Assembly (NCBI GenBank): GCA_030913385.1
Contig: CP133159.1
Coordinates: 62,001-126,000 of the forward strand
DNA from: Cytophagaceae bacterium ABcell3
Lineage (GTDB): Bacteria; Bacteroidota; Bacteroidia; Cytophagales; Cytophagaceae
Length of the DNA: 64,000 nt
Direction: 5' to 3'
The notes below the pieces were generated by a model. It was not told the origin of the DNA. It made no database searches and saw nothing but the letters and a program-made list of their open reading frames with translations. This document shows positions 23,701 to 33,334 of the stretch, one piece after another; the stretch's first letter is position 1, and the number at the start of each line of letters is the position of its first letter. The translations under genes were made by a program, and so were the position numbers.

Positions 23701-24144
23701 CTACTCGGCTGTTTTGCTTATTTCTACACCGTTATTATAAGTCACAATCCCTTCTATTTCACCGAAGCAATCATATATAATCCATTCATCATGTCTTACA
23801 TAGTCAACAATAGGATGTTCATGATAGACTGCAATTCCTTCCGCCTGTAACATTTTATTAGTTCTGTACTCTTTTATATAAGCAAAAGAAACTCCATCAT
23901 TTTCAGTTGGACTAATAATTTCGAACCATAAGGTTCCATCTAAAAATAATTGTTCTGTAGAGTCATTGAATTTTTGCTCTAGAGTTTTTCCTGTCGCTAC
24001 CCATTCCGGAGGACATGGATCAGTATTACCTTCAACATTAATAAAATCTTGATGGCTTTTATGTTCAATATCATCCTGCTCTTTTACCGAAGAGCTACTA
24101 CAGCTGAACCATAACAGCGATATAATCAGTATAAAACTTCTCAT
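23701..24144 (-). CDS. Lipoprotein with MORN-like C-terminal motif
   Basis: This 147-residue lipoprotein has a short signal peptide with lipobox W-F-S-C followed by four Ser. The C-terminal part (H-D-E-W-I-I-Y-D-C-F-G-E-I-E-G-I-V-T-Y-N-N-G-V-E-I) looks like one MORN-type or YwqK-like repeat, with two more weak copies before it. Such proteins are often found in several paralogues in Bacteroidota genomes, with no known role. The gene lies exactly between two 120-bp direct repeats, suggesting it could move or be deleted as a unit. Confidence 0.7.
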   Translation of the reverse strand: MRSFILIISLLWFSCSSSSVKEQDDIEHKSHQDFINVEGNTDPCPPEWVATGKTLEQKFNDSTEQLFLDGTLWFEIISPTENDGVSFAYIKEYRTNKMLQAEGIAVYHEHPIVDYVRHDEWIIYDCFGEIEGIVTYNNGVEISKTAE

Positions 24145-24150
24145 TTGCCT

Positions 24151-24274
24151 TTATGTAACAGGTAAAAAACACTCACCTAATATAGCACCAACGGTGCGAA
24201 ATAAATAACAATAGGCAATAGCCCATTGCAGCAAATAACAAACTACCCCCAAGCCCCGAAAGGGGCGAAATAGC
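24151..24274 (+). repeat. 120-bp direct repeat, right copy
   Basis: Second copy of 23472-23594. It begins six bases upstream of the lipoprotein start, so the gene's promoter must lie within the repeat. Confidence 0.75.
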
Positions 24275-24304
24275 TAAATGCTCAATCCTCATGTTTATCT
24301 TAAC

Positions 24305-24348
24305 AAAAAAACCGCTGCATGAGAAATCTCAATGTACAGCGGTTTTTC
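24305..24348 (-). terminator. Terminator of the M42 peptidase gene
   Basis: An 11-bp stem (AAAAACCGCTG 24307-24317 with 24337-24347) lies 20 bases after the peptidase stop on the minus strand, ending in a T-run on that strand. It may also work on the plus strand. Confidence 0.85.
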
Positions 24349-24367
24349 ATACGTTATTCTATTTGCT

Positions 24368-25438
24368 TTATTTTATATACCGAAAATCATGTCCGGATTC
24401 AAGTTGAACCAAAAACTCATACATCAACTTGATTACATTTTCCACATCTTCTTTAGACGCTGTTTCTACCGTAGTATGCATATACTTCAATGGAAGCGAT
24501 ATCAAAGCCGAGGCTACACCTGCATTTGAATAGGCAAATGCATCTGTATCAGTTCCTGTAGCTCGCGAGGCAGAAGCCCTTTGGAATGGTATGCTTTTCT
24601 TCTCAGCAACGTCTATAACCATGTTCAGCAGGTTATTCTGCACCGCCGGTCCATATGTCAAGACAGGCCCTTTTCCACAAGAAAGGTCGCCATGAGAAAC
24701 TTTGTTATAGGCAGGCGACTGCGTATCATGGCACACATCAGTGACTATAGCTACATCTGGTTTAATCCGGTGTGCAATCATTTCAGCACCTTTCAGTCCA
24801 ATTTCTTCCTGAACGGCATTGACTATATACAACCCAAACGGCAACTGTTGGTTATTTTCTTTAATCATGCGCGCAACCTCGGCAATCATATATCCACCAA
24901 TACGGTTATCCAGCGCACGTCCGGTATAGAACTTATCGTTCAGCACCATAAACTCATCATCGAAAGTAGCTACGCAACCTACGTGCACACCCAAATCTTC
25001 CACTTCTTGCTTAGAGCTACAGCCTAAATCAAGAAATAGGTTTTTCATGGAAGGTGGCTTGTCGTTCTCATTGTCCCGCACATGAATGGCAGGCCATCCG
25101 AATATTCCTTTTACAATTCCCTTTGAGGTATGGATATTCACCCTTTTAGAAGGAGCTATAGAATGGTCAGAACCTCCGTTTTTTCGCAGGTAAATGTAAC
25201 CGTCTTTGGTAATATAATTTACAAACCATGAGATCTCGTCGGCATGTGCTTCTATGACCACTTTATATTCTGCTTTAGGGTTAATCACCCCTACTACCGT
25301 ACCATACGTGTCGGTAATATACTCATCTACAAAAGGCTTTATGTATTCTAGCCATTTTTGCTGCCCTCCTGACTCAAAACCAGTAGGGGAAGCATTGTTA
25401 AGGTAATCAATTAAAAATTTCTGACTTTGCTCGCTCAT
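24368..25438 (-). CDS. M42 family metallo-aminopeptidase
   Basis: This 356-residue enzyme shows all the M42 metal ligands and catalytic residues in order: H65 and D67 (A-H-A-D-E), D177 (G-R-A-L-D-N-R), E211-E212 (Q-E-E-I-G), D234 (V-T-D), H321 (M-H-T-T-V-E). M42 enzymes are cytoplasmic, usually dodecameric, aminopeptidases that trim short peptides. The length is normal for the family. It is followed by a strong terminator and preceded, 52 bases upstream, by the end of the carboxylase gene on the same strand. Confidence 0.93.
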   Translation of the reverse strand: MSEQSQKFLIDYLNNASPTGFESGGQQKWLEYIKPFVDEYITDTYGTVVGVINPKAEYKVVIEAHADEISWFVNYITKDGYIYLRKNGGSDHSIAPSKRVNIHTSKGIVKGIFGWPAIHVRDNENDKPPSMKNLFLDLGCSSKQEVEDLGVHVGCVATFDDEFMVLNDKFYTGRALDNRIGGYMIAEVARMIKENNQQLPFGLYIVNAVQEEIGLKGAEMIAHRIKPDVAIVTDVCHDTQSPAYNKVSHGDLSCGKGPVLTYGPAVQNNLLNMVIDVAEKKSIPFQRASASRATGTDTDAFAYSNAGVASALISLPLKYMHTTVETASKEDVENVIKLMYEFLVQLESGHDFRYIK

Positions 25439-25490
25439 ATCTCTCTATTAATTAAAAAAACTCCAGTAAAACTGGTATTTACACATATAA

Positions 25491-27044
25491 TTACAAAGGA
25501 ATGTTCCCATGTTTTTTCTTAGGGAGTTGATCCACCTTATTTTCTAACATTTTAAACCCAGAAAGCAGCTTTTTACGTGTTTCTTCAGGCTTGATAACTT
25601 CATCTATATACCCACGAGCTGCTGCCAGGTAAGGGTTGGCAAATTTGTCGGTGTACTCTTGTATTTTTTCTTGCAGCTTATCTTCAGGGTTTTCAGCTTC
25701 TGAAATATCTTTTCTAAAAATAATTTCAGCAGCTCCCTTGGCACCCATAACTGCTATTTCGGCTGCCGGCCAGGCAAAATTGAGATCCGCCCCAATATGC
25801 TTGGAGTTCATAACATCATAAGCGCCTCCATAAGCTTTTCTGGTAATAACCGTTATGCGGGGAACTGTTGCTTCTGAAAAAGCATACAAAAGTTTTGCAC
25901 CACTTGTAATAATTCCGTTCCACTCCTGGTGCGTACCCGGCAGGAAGCCTGGTACATCTACCAAAACAAGCAGAGGTATATTAAAGGAATCGCAGAAACG
26001 CACAAAACGAGCACCTTTGTTGCTAGAGTTAATGTCCAATACGCCTGCAAGTACAGAAGGTTGGTTGCCAACGATGCCAATACTCCTGCCCCCTAAGTAG
26101 GCAAAGCCAGTGACAATGTTTTCAGCATAGTCTTTATGGACTTCAAAGAAAGATCCTTCGTCCACCACCAGGTCAATAACCTCCCGCATGTCGTATGGTT
26201 GGTTAGGGTTCTCCGGCACAATTTCATTCAAAGCAGGTACCATTTCAGACGCTTGGGCTTCATAAGGAAGTACAGGCGCATCCTCTTCACAGTTTTGCGG
26301 AATATAAGATAACAGCTTTTTTATATACTGTATACACTCTACCTCATTGGTACAGCTAAAATGTGTTACGCCGCTTTTGGTGCTATGGGCTGACGCTCCG
26401 CCCAACTCTTCGGACGAAACACATTCATGGGTTACAGCTTTTACCACATTAGGCCCCGTCACAAACATATATGAAGTGTTTTCCACCATCAGAATAAAGT
26501 CTGTCAAAGCAGGAGAGTACACCGCACCACCGGCACATGGCCCCATAATAGCAGAAATTTGAGGCACAACCCCAGAAGCCAAGGTATTACGGTAAAAAAT
26601 ATCAGCATAGCCTCCCAAAGAAACTACCCCTTCTTGAATTCTGGCCCCACCAGAATCATTTAATCCGATAAGCGGTGCGCCATTTTTCATGGCCATATCC
26701 ATAAGCTTGCAAATCTTCTCGGCATGGGCTTCTGACAGCGATCCTCCAAAAACAGTAAAGTCTTGGGAGTAAACATACACAAGGCGTCCATTTACCTGGC
26801 CAAAGCCTGTAACCACACCATCACCCAGATATTTTTCCTTTTCAAGTCCAAAATCATGGCACCTATGCTCTACAAACTTTCCTATTTCTTCAAAAGAACC
26901 TTCGTCCAACAGCAGGGCTATTCGTTCTCTAGCAGTAAGTTTTCCGCGCTTATGCTGTGCATCAATCCTTTTTTGCCCACCTCCAAGTACTGCATCTTTA
27001 TTTTTCTTATCTAGAAATTCGTGTTTACCGGATGATTCTCCCAT
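25491..27044 (-). CDS. Acyl-CoA carboxylase beta subunit (carboxyltransferase)
   Basis: This 517-residue protein has the usual length and layout of propionyl-CoA/methylmalonyl-CoA carboxyltransferase beta chains: [16 protein letters not shown] near 27-42, then two crotonase-like halves with [28 protein letters not shown] in the first and [24 protein letters not shown] in the second. It transfers carboxyl from biotin to an acyl-CoA, most often propionyl-CoA. The partner alpha (biotin) subunit is not in this window, so substrate choice cannot be settled. Confidence 0.92.
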   Translation of the reverse strand: MGESSGKHEFLDKKNKDAVLGGGQKRIDAQHKRGKLTARERIALLLDEGSFEEIGKFVEHRCHDFGLEKEKYLGDGVVTGFGQVNGRLVYVYSQDFTVFGGSLSEAHAEKICKLMDMAMKNGAPLIGLNDSGGARIQEGVVSLGGYADIFYRNTLASGVVPQISAIMGPCAGGAVYSPALTDFILMVENTSYMFVTGPNVVKAVTHECVSSEELGGASAHSTKSGVTHFSCTNEVECIQYIKKLLSYIPQNCEEDAPVLPYEAQASEMVPALNEIVPENPNQPYDMREVIDLVVDEGSFFEVHKDYAENIVTGFAYLGGRSIGIVGNQPSVLAGVLDINSSNKGARFVRFCDSFNIPLLVLVDVPGFLPGTHQEWNGIITSGAKLLYAFSEATVPRITVITRKAYGGAYDVMNSKHIGADLNFAWPAAEIAVMGAKGAAEIIFRKDISEAENPEDKLQEKIQEYTDKFANPYLAAARGYIDEVIKPEETRKKLLSGFKMLENKVDQLPKKKHGNIPL

Positions 27045-27219
27045 AAAAAAATCAACATTATTTTAAATCAAATATAAAAGGTTTATGATAAAATCCATTA
27101 AAATGACTATCTTAAAAAAGGATTGTCTTTAAGGAATATAACATTTCCCTGACTAATTGGATTATGTTTGTAGTACCTACAAGAAGGACATTATTTTAAA
27201 AATCTAAATTCCTAGAAAA

Positions 27220-28158
27220 ATGTTCATGAAACCTGGTCGTAAAATAGCGGTAATTGACATGGGTACAAATACCTTTCACTTGCTTATTGGCGATGAGCAG
27301 GGAAATGTCATTCTTAAGGAAAAAGTTTCTGTAAAAATTGGCCAAGGAGGTATATCTCAAGGTATAATTAACCCATTGGCTTGCGAAAGAGCGATCAACA
27401 CGCTAAAATCTTTCAAAAGCACCATTGAACTTTATAACATTACCGAAATTTATGCTACTGCAACCAGTGCCATCAGAAGCGCTGCCAACGGCCAGTTACT
27501 TGTAGACGATATTTATAAAGAAACAGGTATCGAGGTAAAAGTAATATCAGGAGAGAAAGAAGCAGAATATATTTATTATGGGGTACGGTCGGCCGTAGAT
27601 ATGGGCGAAGAAACATCTCTTGTGGTAGATATTGGGGGAGGAAGTGTAGAATTCATTATCTGCAATCACAAAAAAATCCTTTGGAAAGGGAGCTTTGAAA
27701 TCGGAGCCCAGCGCTTGGTAGATAAATTCCATACCGAAGACCCTATGCCGCTCAAGAATACAAAGTTATTGGAAGAGTTTGTTGAAAGCCAAATTCAGCC
27801 GTTAATAGAAGCCACTAACAAATACAAGCCAGAAACACTCGTTGGTTCATCTGGCACTTTTGACACCCTCTCCGAAATAGACAATCAGCAACATGGGCGC
27901 ATATTCCTTCCAGACCAGGAAAAAGAATATTCCATGGACCTTGCTACCTACCACAAGCTGCATCAGGAAATCGTAAGAGCCAATAGAAAAGAAAGAATGC
28001 AAATTGAAGGTATGATCCCTATGCGTGTAGACATGATTGTAGTAGCATGTTGCCTCATAAACTACCTTCTCAAAAGATTGTCACTAACAAAAATCAGGGT
28101 TTCCACCTATTCCTTGAAAGAGGGCGTTCTGGATAGGGTGCTTGCAGGGGTTTTGTAG
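27220..28158 (+). CDS. Ppx/GppA family exopolyphosphatase
   Basis: This 312-residue protein has the actin-like ATPase fold of the family: I-D-M-G-T-N-T-F-H-L-L-I near 12-23 (first phosphate loop), T-A-T-S-A-I-R-S near 88-95, and D-I-G-G-G-S-V-E-F (second phosphate loop). It hydrolyses polyphosphate or pppGpp; at this length it lacks the extra C-terminal HD domain of long Ppx proteins. ATG 27220 or the ATG at 27226 could be the start. A TAnnTTTG-like box (TATGTTTG, 27163-27170) lies 50 bases upstream. Confidence 0.9.
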   Translation: MFMKPGRKIAVIDMGTNTFHLLIGDEQGNVILKEKVSVKIGQGGISQGIINPLACERAINTLKSFKSTIELYNITEIYATATSAIRSAANGQLLVDDIYKETGIEVKVISGEKEAEYIYYGVRSAVDMGEETSLVVDIGGGSVEFIICNHKKILWKGSFEIGAQRLVDKFHTEDPMPLKNTKLLEEFVESQIQPLIEATNKYKPETLVGSSGTFDTLSEIDNQQHGRIFLPDQEKEYSMDLATYHKLHQEIVRANRKERMQIEGMIPMRVDMIVVACCLINYLLKRLSLTKIRVSTYSLKEGVLDRVLAGVL

Positions 28159-28329
28159 TTTTCACTAATGCTTTTTCTTTAAAATCTGATATTTAAAGTT
28201 ATAAAACCTACCTCAGCTATAAATCCTATTATTACAAGACAGGCAAACACTTTTAAAAAAAATCACACAACATCTTAACTTTCATCTATTTTTTATACAT
28301 TTCTACGTTATTTAAAGAAAAACAATTCA

Positions 28330-29034
28330 ATGAAAGCCATAACACTTTTTTCTTTCCTGCTCTTATCTTTTGGGGTTATTGCTCAACAAAACAGTCGTAG
28401 TCTTGAACTAAAAGGCACTGGTACGGTAAAAATGATGCCAGACCAAGGCAGTTTGTTTATCAACGTATCTACCCACCAAATGGAAATGAACAAAGCCATT
28501 TCTGAACTTGACAAGAAAACTGTGGAAATATTTAAGCTTCTTGAAAAAGCAGGTTTTAAAAGAGAAGATATTAAAACAATCGGCTACAATGTCAACAAGC
28601 ACACGATATACCGCAATGGACAGCCCCGAGACAGTGGCTATGTTGGCAGACAGCAATTGAACCTAGAGTTTCCTTATAAAAAAGAAACTACAGCCAAAAT
28701 ACTTTCAGCTTTTGCAGATCAAGCGGCAGAAGCTCAGCTCAGGTTTTCATTCAATATGTCTGACGCCAAGATGAAAGAAGTAAGGGAAATGCTCATTAAA
28801 GACGCTATCCGTGATGCCCGTCAGAAAGCAGAATTAATAGCAGAAGAGTCAGCGGTTTCACTTGGGGAGATTTCGGAAATAAAGTATGGGGAACCAGAGC
28901 AAGCCCCAATTAGATTTGAAAGAGCTGCCATGATGGAAACACAAGATGGGAGAAACAGGCAACCACAGGGGTTTGATATCAGAGAAGCAGAGTTCACAGA
29001 TACGGTATGGATAAAATGGAATCTAGAACAATAG
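28330..29034 (+). CDS. SIMPL domain (DUF541) secreted protein
   Basis: This 234-residue protein has a signal peptide ending G-V-I-A-Q. The mature part is a SIMPL/DUF541 domain: L-E-L-K-G-T-G-T-V-K-M-M-P-D at the start, L-L-E-K-A-G-F-K-R-E-D-I-K-T (about 70-83), and A-I-R-D-A-R-Q-K-A-E-L-I-A-E near 160. Members are periplasmic or outer-membrane oligomers with no settled function; the E. coli relative is linked to oxidative stress. It is monocistronic and followed by repeat DNA. Confidence 0.85.
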   Translation: MKAITLFSFLLLSFGVIAQQNSRSLELKGTGTVKMMPDQGSLFINVSTHQMEMNKAISELDKKTVEIFKLLEKAGFKREDIKTIGYNVNKHTIYRNGQPRDSGYVGRQQLNLEFPYKKETTAKILSAFADQAAEAQLRFSFNMSDAKMKEVREMLIKDAIRDARQKAELIAEESAVSLGEISEIKYGEPEQAPIRFERAAMMETQDGRNRQPQGFDIREAEFTDTVWIKWNLEQ

Positions 29035-29059
29035 CCACAAGGCTTGTCTTGTGGCTACA

Positions 29060-29088
29060 CACACTTGTGACTTTTTCTGCAGGCCCTA
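29060..29088 (-). repeat. 29-bp dispersed repeat, inverted partner of 20521-20549
   Basis: The reverse complement of this stretch matches 20521-20549 with one mismatch. It contains CTTTTTCTGCAGGCCC, resembling IS ends. It is followed by an AACGGTGC motif shared with the 120-bp repeats. Confidence 0.55.
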
Positions 29089-29172
29089 AATACCTCAATG
29101 CCGGAACGCGTCGATATATAACCCGCCAACGGTGCATATTAGATTCGTTGCAGCAGATGGTTGGACAACACC

Positions 29173-30321
29173 CTATATTTCAACCAAAGCTTCTGTCAAT
29201 TTGAACAAGTCGTCACTGTTGTTGTAGAAACCTGTAGAAATCCTTACCGCATCGGTAATGGGCACTGGTCGCACAAGTACACCTTTATGTAGTAACGCTT
29301 CTGTTACATCGCCAGGAGCTTTGTCCTTAAAATGAAATGCAATAAGACCAGACCCAGGTTCTCGAGTAACCAAGTTCACGCCTTTTGTATCAGCCAACAT
29401 TTCCCAGGCTTCTCTATTCAAGACCTGTATCCGTTCCAAAACATCATCAACCCCTATCTTTTCCAGCCATTTACACGCTTCAAGCATGCCAGCAATATTT
29501 ATGGGTTGCACGGTGCCATACTCAAAGCGTTGGGCATTTTCATGGAGGTCCATACCATACATATCTAACTCCTTAAAAGAGCCATATCCGGTATAGACAG
29601 CATGGAGGCTATCTATATGTTTTTTTGCAACGTATAAAAAACCCGTTTCTTCGGGTCCACAAAGCCACTTCTGTCCTGGGGCAGCATAAAAATCACATCC
29701 TAATTCCTTCATGTCAACAGGAATAGACATAAAAGACTGAGCACCGTCTACAAGAACAGGTATGTTATGTTTGTGGGCTATTTCACACATTTCTTTGAGA
29801 GGAGTAATATGTCCGGTGCAATAAGAGACATGTGACAAAGATATGAGCTTCGTATTGGTACTAATTAAGCCCTCTAACTCTTCGAGCCAATTTTCTTTAG
29901 AACCTAACAAGTCAAGGTATTTAATATGGATGCCATAACGGTTACGAGCCTGGAACAAAGGTGTGTACCCTGCCGGATGCTCTACATTAGAGGTAATAAT
30001 TTCATCACCGCTTTTCCAGTCCATTCCGTTAATTACAAGGTTTATGCCCTCCGTTGTGCTAGAGGTAAGTGCTATTTCATCTTCTGAGCACTTGATCATT
30101 GAGGCAAGGCTTGCTCTTATCTCTTTTTTCCAACGGTCTGTTTCCTGATAGTAGTCAAGCGTAATTCGCCCTCTCAACAACTGTCGTTCCAAAACACCTT
30201 TCATGCGTTCTGCCACAGGAATAGGCACAGGACCGGCGGTTCCCGTATTAAAAAAGGCATAATCAATTACAGACGGAAGCTGTGTCCGTACAAAACTTAA
30301 TTGCTGGTGATCCATACACAA
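29173..30321 (-). CDS. Aminotransferase class V fold PLP enzyme
   Basis: This 382-residue enzyme has the class V signature: F-N-T-G-T-A-G-P near the N-terminus, T-S-S-T-T-E-G-I-N near 86-94, S-H-V-S-Y-C-T-G-H near 158, D-G-A-Q-S near 192-196 (cofactor-binding Asp) and G-Q-K-W-L-C-G-P-E near 217 with the Lys that binds PLP. The family includes cysteine desulfurases and isopenicillin-N-epimerase-like enzymes. No Cys in the usual desulfurase loop is seen, so a desulfurase role is not favoured. The substrate is unknown. Confidence 0.85.
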   Translation of the reverse strand: MCMDHQQLSFVRTQLPSVIDYAFFNTGTAGPVPIPVAERMKGVLERQLLRGRITLDYYQETDRWKKEIRASLASMIKCSEDEIALTSSTTEGINLVINGMDWKSGDEIITSNVEHPAGYTPLFQARNRYGIHIKYLDLLGSKENWLEELEGLISTNTKLISLSHVSYCTGHITPLKEMCEIAHKHNIPVLVDGAQSFMSIPVDMKELGCDFYAAPGQKWLCGPEETGFLYVAKKHIDSLHAVYTGYGSFKELDMYGMDLHENAQRFEYGTVQPINIAGMLEACKWLEKIGVDDVLERIQVLNREAWEMLADTKGVNLVTREPGSGLIAFHFKDKAPGDVTEALLHKGVLVRPVPITDAVRISTGFYNNSDDLFKLTEALVEI

Positions 30322-30390
30322 AAACTTGTCTATTAACTACCTTAGAAAAATCAAAAAGTTTACCTAACCCCTAAACCAGATAAGGGAAAG

Positions 30391-30681
30391 TTAATTTGGC
30401 TGTTTTGAATCAAGCTCAGAGTTTCCTTTATCAGCTTCCAATTTAGCAATTTTCTTCTTTGCTTTATTAAGCGAAACCCTGAGGTTAATAAGAGATGGCA
30501 TAAAATAAGCGCCTGTGGCCAAAATCCCGAGAGAAAAAGTAGAAATCAATATCAAAGAAAGCGAAGCTCGTGTTTCCCATACAAATACCTTAATAGTGGC
30601 CACTTCAGAGTTCTGAAGGGTAAATACCACCACTACAAGCATTAACGAAACTGTAAGTAAAAGCCAAACAGATTGTTTCAT
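30391..30681 (-). CDS. LapA domain (DUF1049) membrane protein
   Basis: This 96-residue protein has two helices (about 5-22 and 40-62), with the F-T-L-Q-N-S motif between them that marks LapA/DUF1049 proteins, then a Lys-rich coiled C-terminus. Family members work in LPS assembly or membrane organisation. It follows the MscS gene on the same strand, but a terminator lies between. Confidence 0.8.
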   Translation of the reverse strand: MKQSVWLLLTVSLMLVVVVFTLQNSEVATIKVFVWETRASLSLILISTFSLGILATGAYFMPSLINLRVSLNKAKKKIAKLEADKGNSELDSKQPN

Positions 30682-30704
30682 GTATTTCCAGCTATTTATA
30701 TAAT

Positions 30705-30748
30705 AAAATAACGATCCTTTACTGAAAAAGATCGTTATTTTTTTTAAA
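30705..30748. terminator. Terminator between MscS and LapA-like genes
   Basis: A 12-bp perfect stem (AAAATAACGATC 30705-30716 with 30730-30741) is flanked by T-runs on both strands; on the minus strand it follows the MscS stop directly and so separates it from the LapA-like gene. Confidence 0.85.
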
Positions 30749-30762
30749 AACAGAAAAGAGGT

Positions 30763-31689
30763 TTATTTAGAGGCTCCTGCCAACATCTTTTCATCCACAT
30801 CAAGCTTGAGAGGATTGATCTTATCGCCCCAGTAAACAGTGGTATGAGGGAACGGAATTTCAATATTTCGTTCATCAAAAGCATATTTAAGCCTTTTACG
30901 GTATTCCCTTCCCACAGCCCATTGCATAATAGGTTTCGTTTTAATACGCGCCCTAATTACCACAGCACTATCTGCAAACTGGTCAAGCCCTACTACTTCT
31001 ATAGGCTCAATAATTTTTTCGCCAAACTCCACGTCGTTTTGAAGTTTCAAGCCCACAGCCTTCATTATATCAATCACAACCTGAACATCTTCTTTGTAAG
31101 CGACACCAATATCAAGTACGGCAGCCGACCATTCCTTTGTCATATTGGATAAGGTATTGATCTTACCATTCTGAAAAACATGTACAACACCTGCAAAATC
31201 ACGCAAAGTAACAGTACGAAGTTCTATCTTTTCCACCAGGCCACCTGTACCGTTAATAATGGCCACATCACCTTTTCGTATTTGGTTCTCTAATAAAATG
31301 AAGAACCCACTTATAAAATCACGTACCAACTCCTGAGCACCAAAGCCTACAGCCAAACCAATAATACCTGCACTAGCCAAAATAGGGCCTATATCAATGC
31401 CAAATTTACCTAATATGATAATGAAAGTAATGGTAAGTAAAAAGATCTTGATAGCACCCTCAACTATCCCCAATAATGTTTCAATTCTTTTCTCGGCTTC
31501 TACTGTATCAACATTTTCGTTTTTATCAGCGCGTTTCACAAGCGTCCTCTTCAACTTTCCAACGGAGAAGCTAATAGCACGAAGCAAGACAAAGATAGTA
31601 ACCAATAAAATAAGCAGACCTGGAAGTTCAGCGATAAGCCATTGGTGGAGACCGTCAGAAAGCCCCTGCCAAAAATCATTTGTAAACAT
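30763..31689 (-). CDS. Mechanosensitive ion channel, MscS family
   Basis: This 308-residue protein has three membrane helices (about 20-40, 75-95, 100-125); the third continues into the MscS pore helix A-G-I-I-G-L-A-V-G-F-G-A-Q-E-L-V, followed by the beta domain with G-D-V-A-I-I-N-G (about 153-160), V-E-K-I-E-L-R-T-V-T-L-R-D and the alpha/beta domain ending I-P-F-P-H-T-T-V. It opens under membrane tension to release solutes. The length is that of small MscS proteins. Its start is set by the first helix. Confidence 0.93.
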   Translation of the reverse strand: MFTNDFWQGLSDGLHQWLIAELPGLLILLVTIFVLLRAISFSVGKLKRTLVKRADKNENVDTVEAEKRIETLLGIVEGAIKIFLLTITFIIILGKFGIDIGPILASAGIIGLAVGFGAQELVRDFISGFFILLENQIRKGDVAIINGTGGLVEKIELRTVTLRDFAGVVHVFQNGKINTLSNMTKEWSAAVLDIGVAYKEDVQVVIDIMKAVGLKLQNDVEFGEKIIEPIEVVGLDQFADSAVVIRARIKTKPIMQWAVGREYRKRLKYAFDERNIEIPFPHTTVYWGDKINPLKLDVDEKMLAGASK

Positions 31690-32142
31690 TAATTTTAAAA
31701 TTTTAAGACTCTAAATATTGTCTTATAGACAAATTAAACACTAAGAAAGTTTTATGAGGTTTCAGGCTTGGGGGCATTTTTACCCATAAACACTAAAATC
31801 AAAGGTACAATATAACCCCTATTATACAAAGTAGGCCATAAGGGACTTTCAAAAGAAAAACCGGCCGAAAATTAATAAAAACAACATTAGAAATTAGTGA
31901 TTAATAAGTTACAACCCGTTAAGCAAACCACATTTTTTCACAAAAACAGGTTAGGTCAACCTAAATAAAGGCCAAACCGGCATTTGAAGCCTTATAAAGG
32001 AACGATAAGACAGAAAAAAATGTTACGGGGCAGCACCTCTGCTGGAAAAATATGCAGTGGCTCAACAAGTGGAAAAGATATAAATTCCCAGAAATTTAAT
32101 AAATTTGTTAAATTAAAGATTGTACTAGGGAAAAAGGGCTTT
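31690..32142. other. Intergenic region with a short palindrome
   Basis: TTAGGTCAACCTAA (31951-31964) is a perfect 6+6 inverted repeat that could bind a regulator of the downstream oxidoreductase. The open frame upstream of 32143 (from 31984) is basic and low in conservation, and is taken as untranslated. No other gene is seen. Confidence 0.45.
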
Positions 32143-33225
32143 ATGTATTCATACCGGAAACTTCTTAATTTCACAAAAGACATTTTTATCAAGATAGGCT
32201 GTAGCCCTGAAGATGCGAATCTGGCCTCAGAAGTATTGCTTTCTGCAGATTTAAGAGGGGTAGACTCTCATGGTGTGGCTAGGCTTAGCGGGTATGTCAG
32301 GCTATGGGAGGCCGGTCGCATCAACACAAAACCAAATATCCGAATAGTACATGAAACCCCTTCTACAGCAGTAGTAGATGCCGATGCGGCACTTGGATTA
32401 GTAGCAGGCCCTAAGGCCATGGCTATAGCCATGGGAAAAGCTGAAAAATGCGGTACAGGATGGGTGTCTGTAAAAAACTCTAACCATTTTGGCATTGCCG
32501 GATACCATGCTATGCTAGGCCTAGAAAAGGATATGATAGGCATGGCCATGACTAACGCAAGCCCTTTAGTCGCGCCAACTTATTCATTAGAAAGGTTATT
32601 AGGCACCAACCCTATTGCTATTTCCATTCCGGCAGGACAACAACCTCCCTTGGTAGTTGATATGGCGACTACAACAGCACCGAACGGAAAGTTGGAGATC
32701 TTGCAAAGGAAAAACTTAGAAGCGCCCACCGGATGGATACAAGACAAAGGCGGTCAAACATCTCTCAACCCTCATGAACTCAAAAACGGTGGTGCACTAC
32801 TCCCGCTTGGAGGAGACAGGGAGCATGGAAGCCATAAGGGTTATTGCCTCGGATCGGTAGTGGATATTCTCTCGGCTGTGCTTTCAGGAGCCAATTATGG
32901 CCCATGGGTGCCTCCGTTCGTAAGCTTTTTGCCTGTACAAGAAGATCCTGTAGGTGAAGGCGTTGGACACTTTTTTGGAGCAATGCGTGTAGACGCTTTC
33001 AGGCCGGCAGAAGACTTCCACAAGCATATGGATCATTGGATAAACAGGTTCAGAAATTCTGCGGCAGTAGAGGGCGAAAAGGTTCTAATTCCGGGAGACC
33101 CTGAAAGAGAAATATCTGCTGAACGTTTAAATAATGGCATCCCTCTTTTAGAGCCTGTTGTAAAAGACCTGGCAAGCCTCGGCCAAAAATTTTCAGTACA
33201 AGATTTGGAAGCAGAGCCTAGCTAA
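32143..33225 (+). CDS. Ldh family (malate/L-sulfolactate-type) oxidoreductase
   Basis: From ATG 32143 this is a 360-residue member of the YbiC/AllD NAD(P)-dependent family: R-G-V-D-S-H-G-V-A-R near 37-46 with the conserved His, D-A-D-A-A-L-G-L-V-A-G, V-K-N-S-N-H-F-G-I-A-G-Y near 112-123 with the catalytic His, and G-T-N-P-I-A-I-S-I-P. Known members oxidise malate, ureidoglycolate or sulfolactate. The frame is open 53 codons further upstream, but family proteins start close to the chosen Met. Substrate is not determined. Confidence 0.85.
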   Translation: MYSYRKLLNFTKDIFIKIGCSPEDANLASEVLLSADLRGVDSHGVARLSGYVRLWEAGRINTKPNIRIVHETPSTAVVDADAALGLVAGPKAMAIAMGKAEKCGTGWVSVKNSNHFGIAGYHAMLGLEKDMIGMAMTNASPLVAPTYSLERLLGTNPIAISIPAGQQPPLVVDMATTTAPNGKLEILQRKNLEAPTGWIQDKGGQTSLNPHELKNGGALLPLGGDREHGSHKGYCLGSVVDILSAVLSGANYGPWVPPFVSFLPVQEDPVGEGVGHFFGAMRVDAFRPAEDFHKHMDHWINRFRNSAAVEGEKVLIPGDPEREISAERLNNGIPLLEPVVKDLASLGQKFSVQDLEAEPS

Positions 33226-33334
33226 GCATACTTTCTTTTACAGAAACACTATACAAAAAGAACAGCGGGCCACTCTTAATACACTAGAGGAAACAGCAGA
33301 AAACTTTAGTGTACTTTATAAGTTGTACGATAGT

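Noticed and set aside
25445-25480. Weak hairpin (CCAGT/ACTGG) upstream of the peptidase gene considered as a terminator
   Set aside because: Only a 5-bp stem with no T-run; too weak to call.
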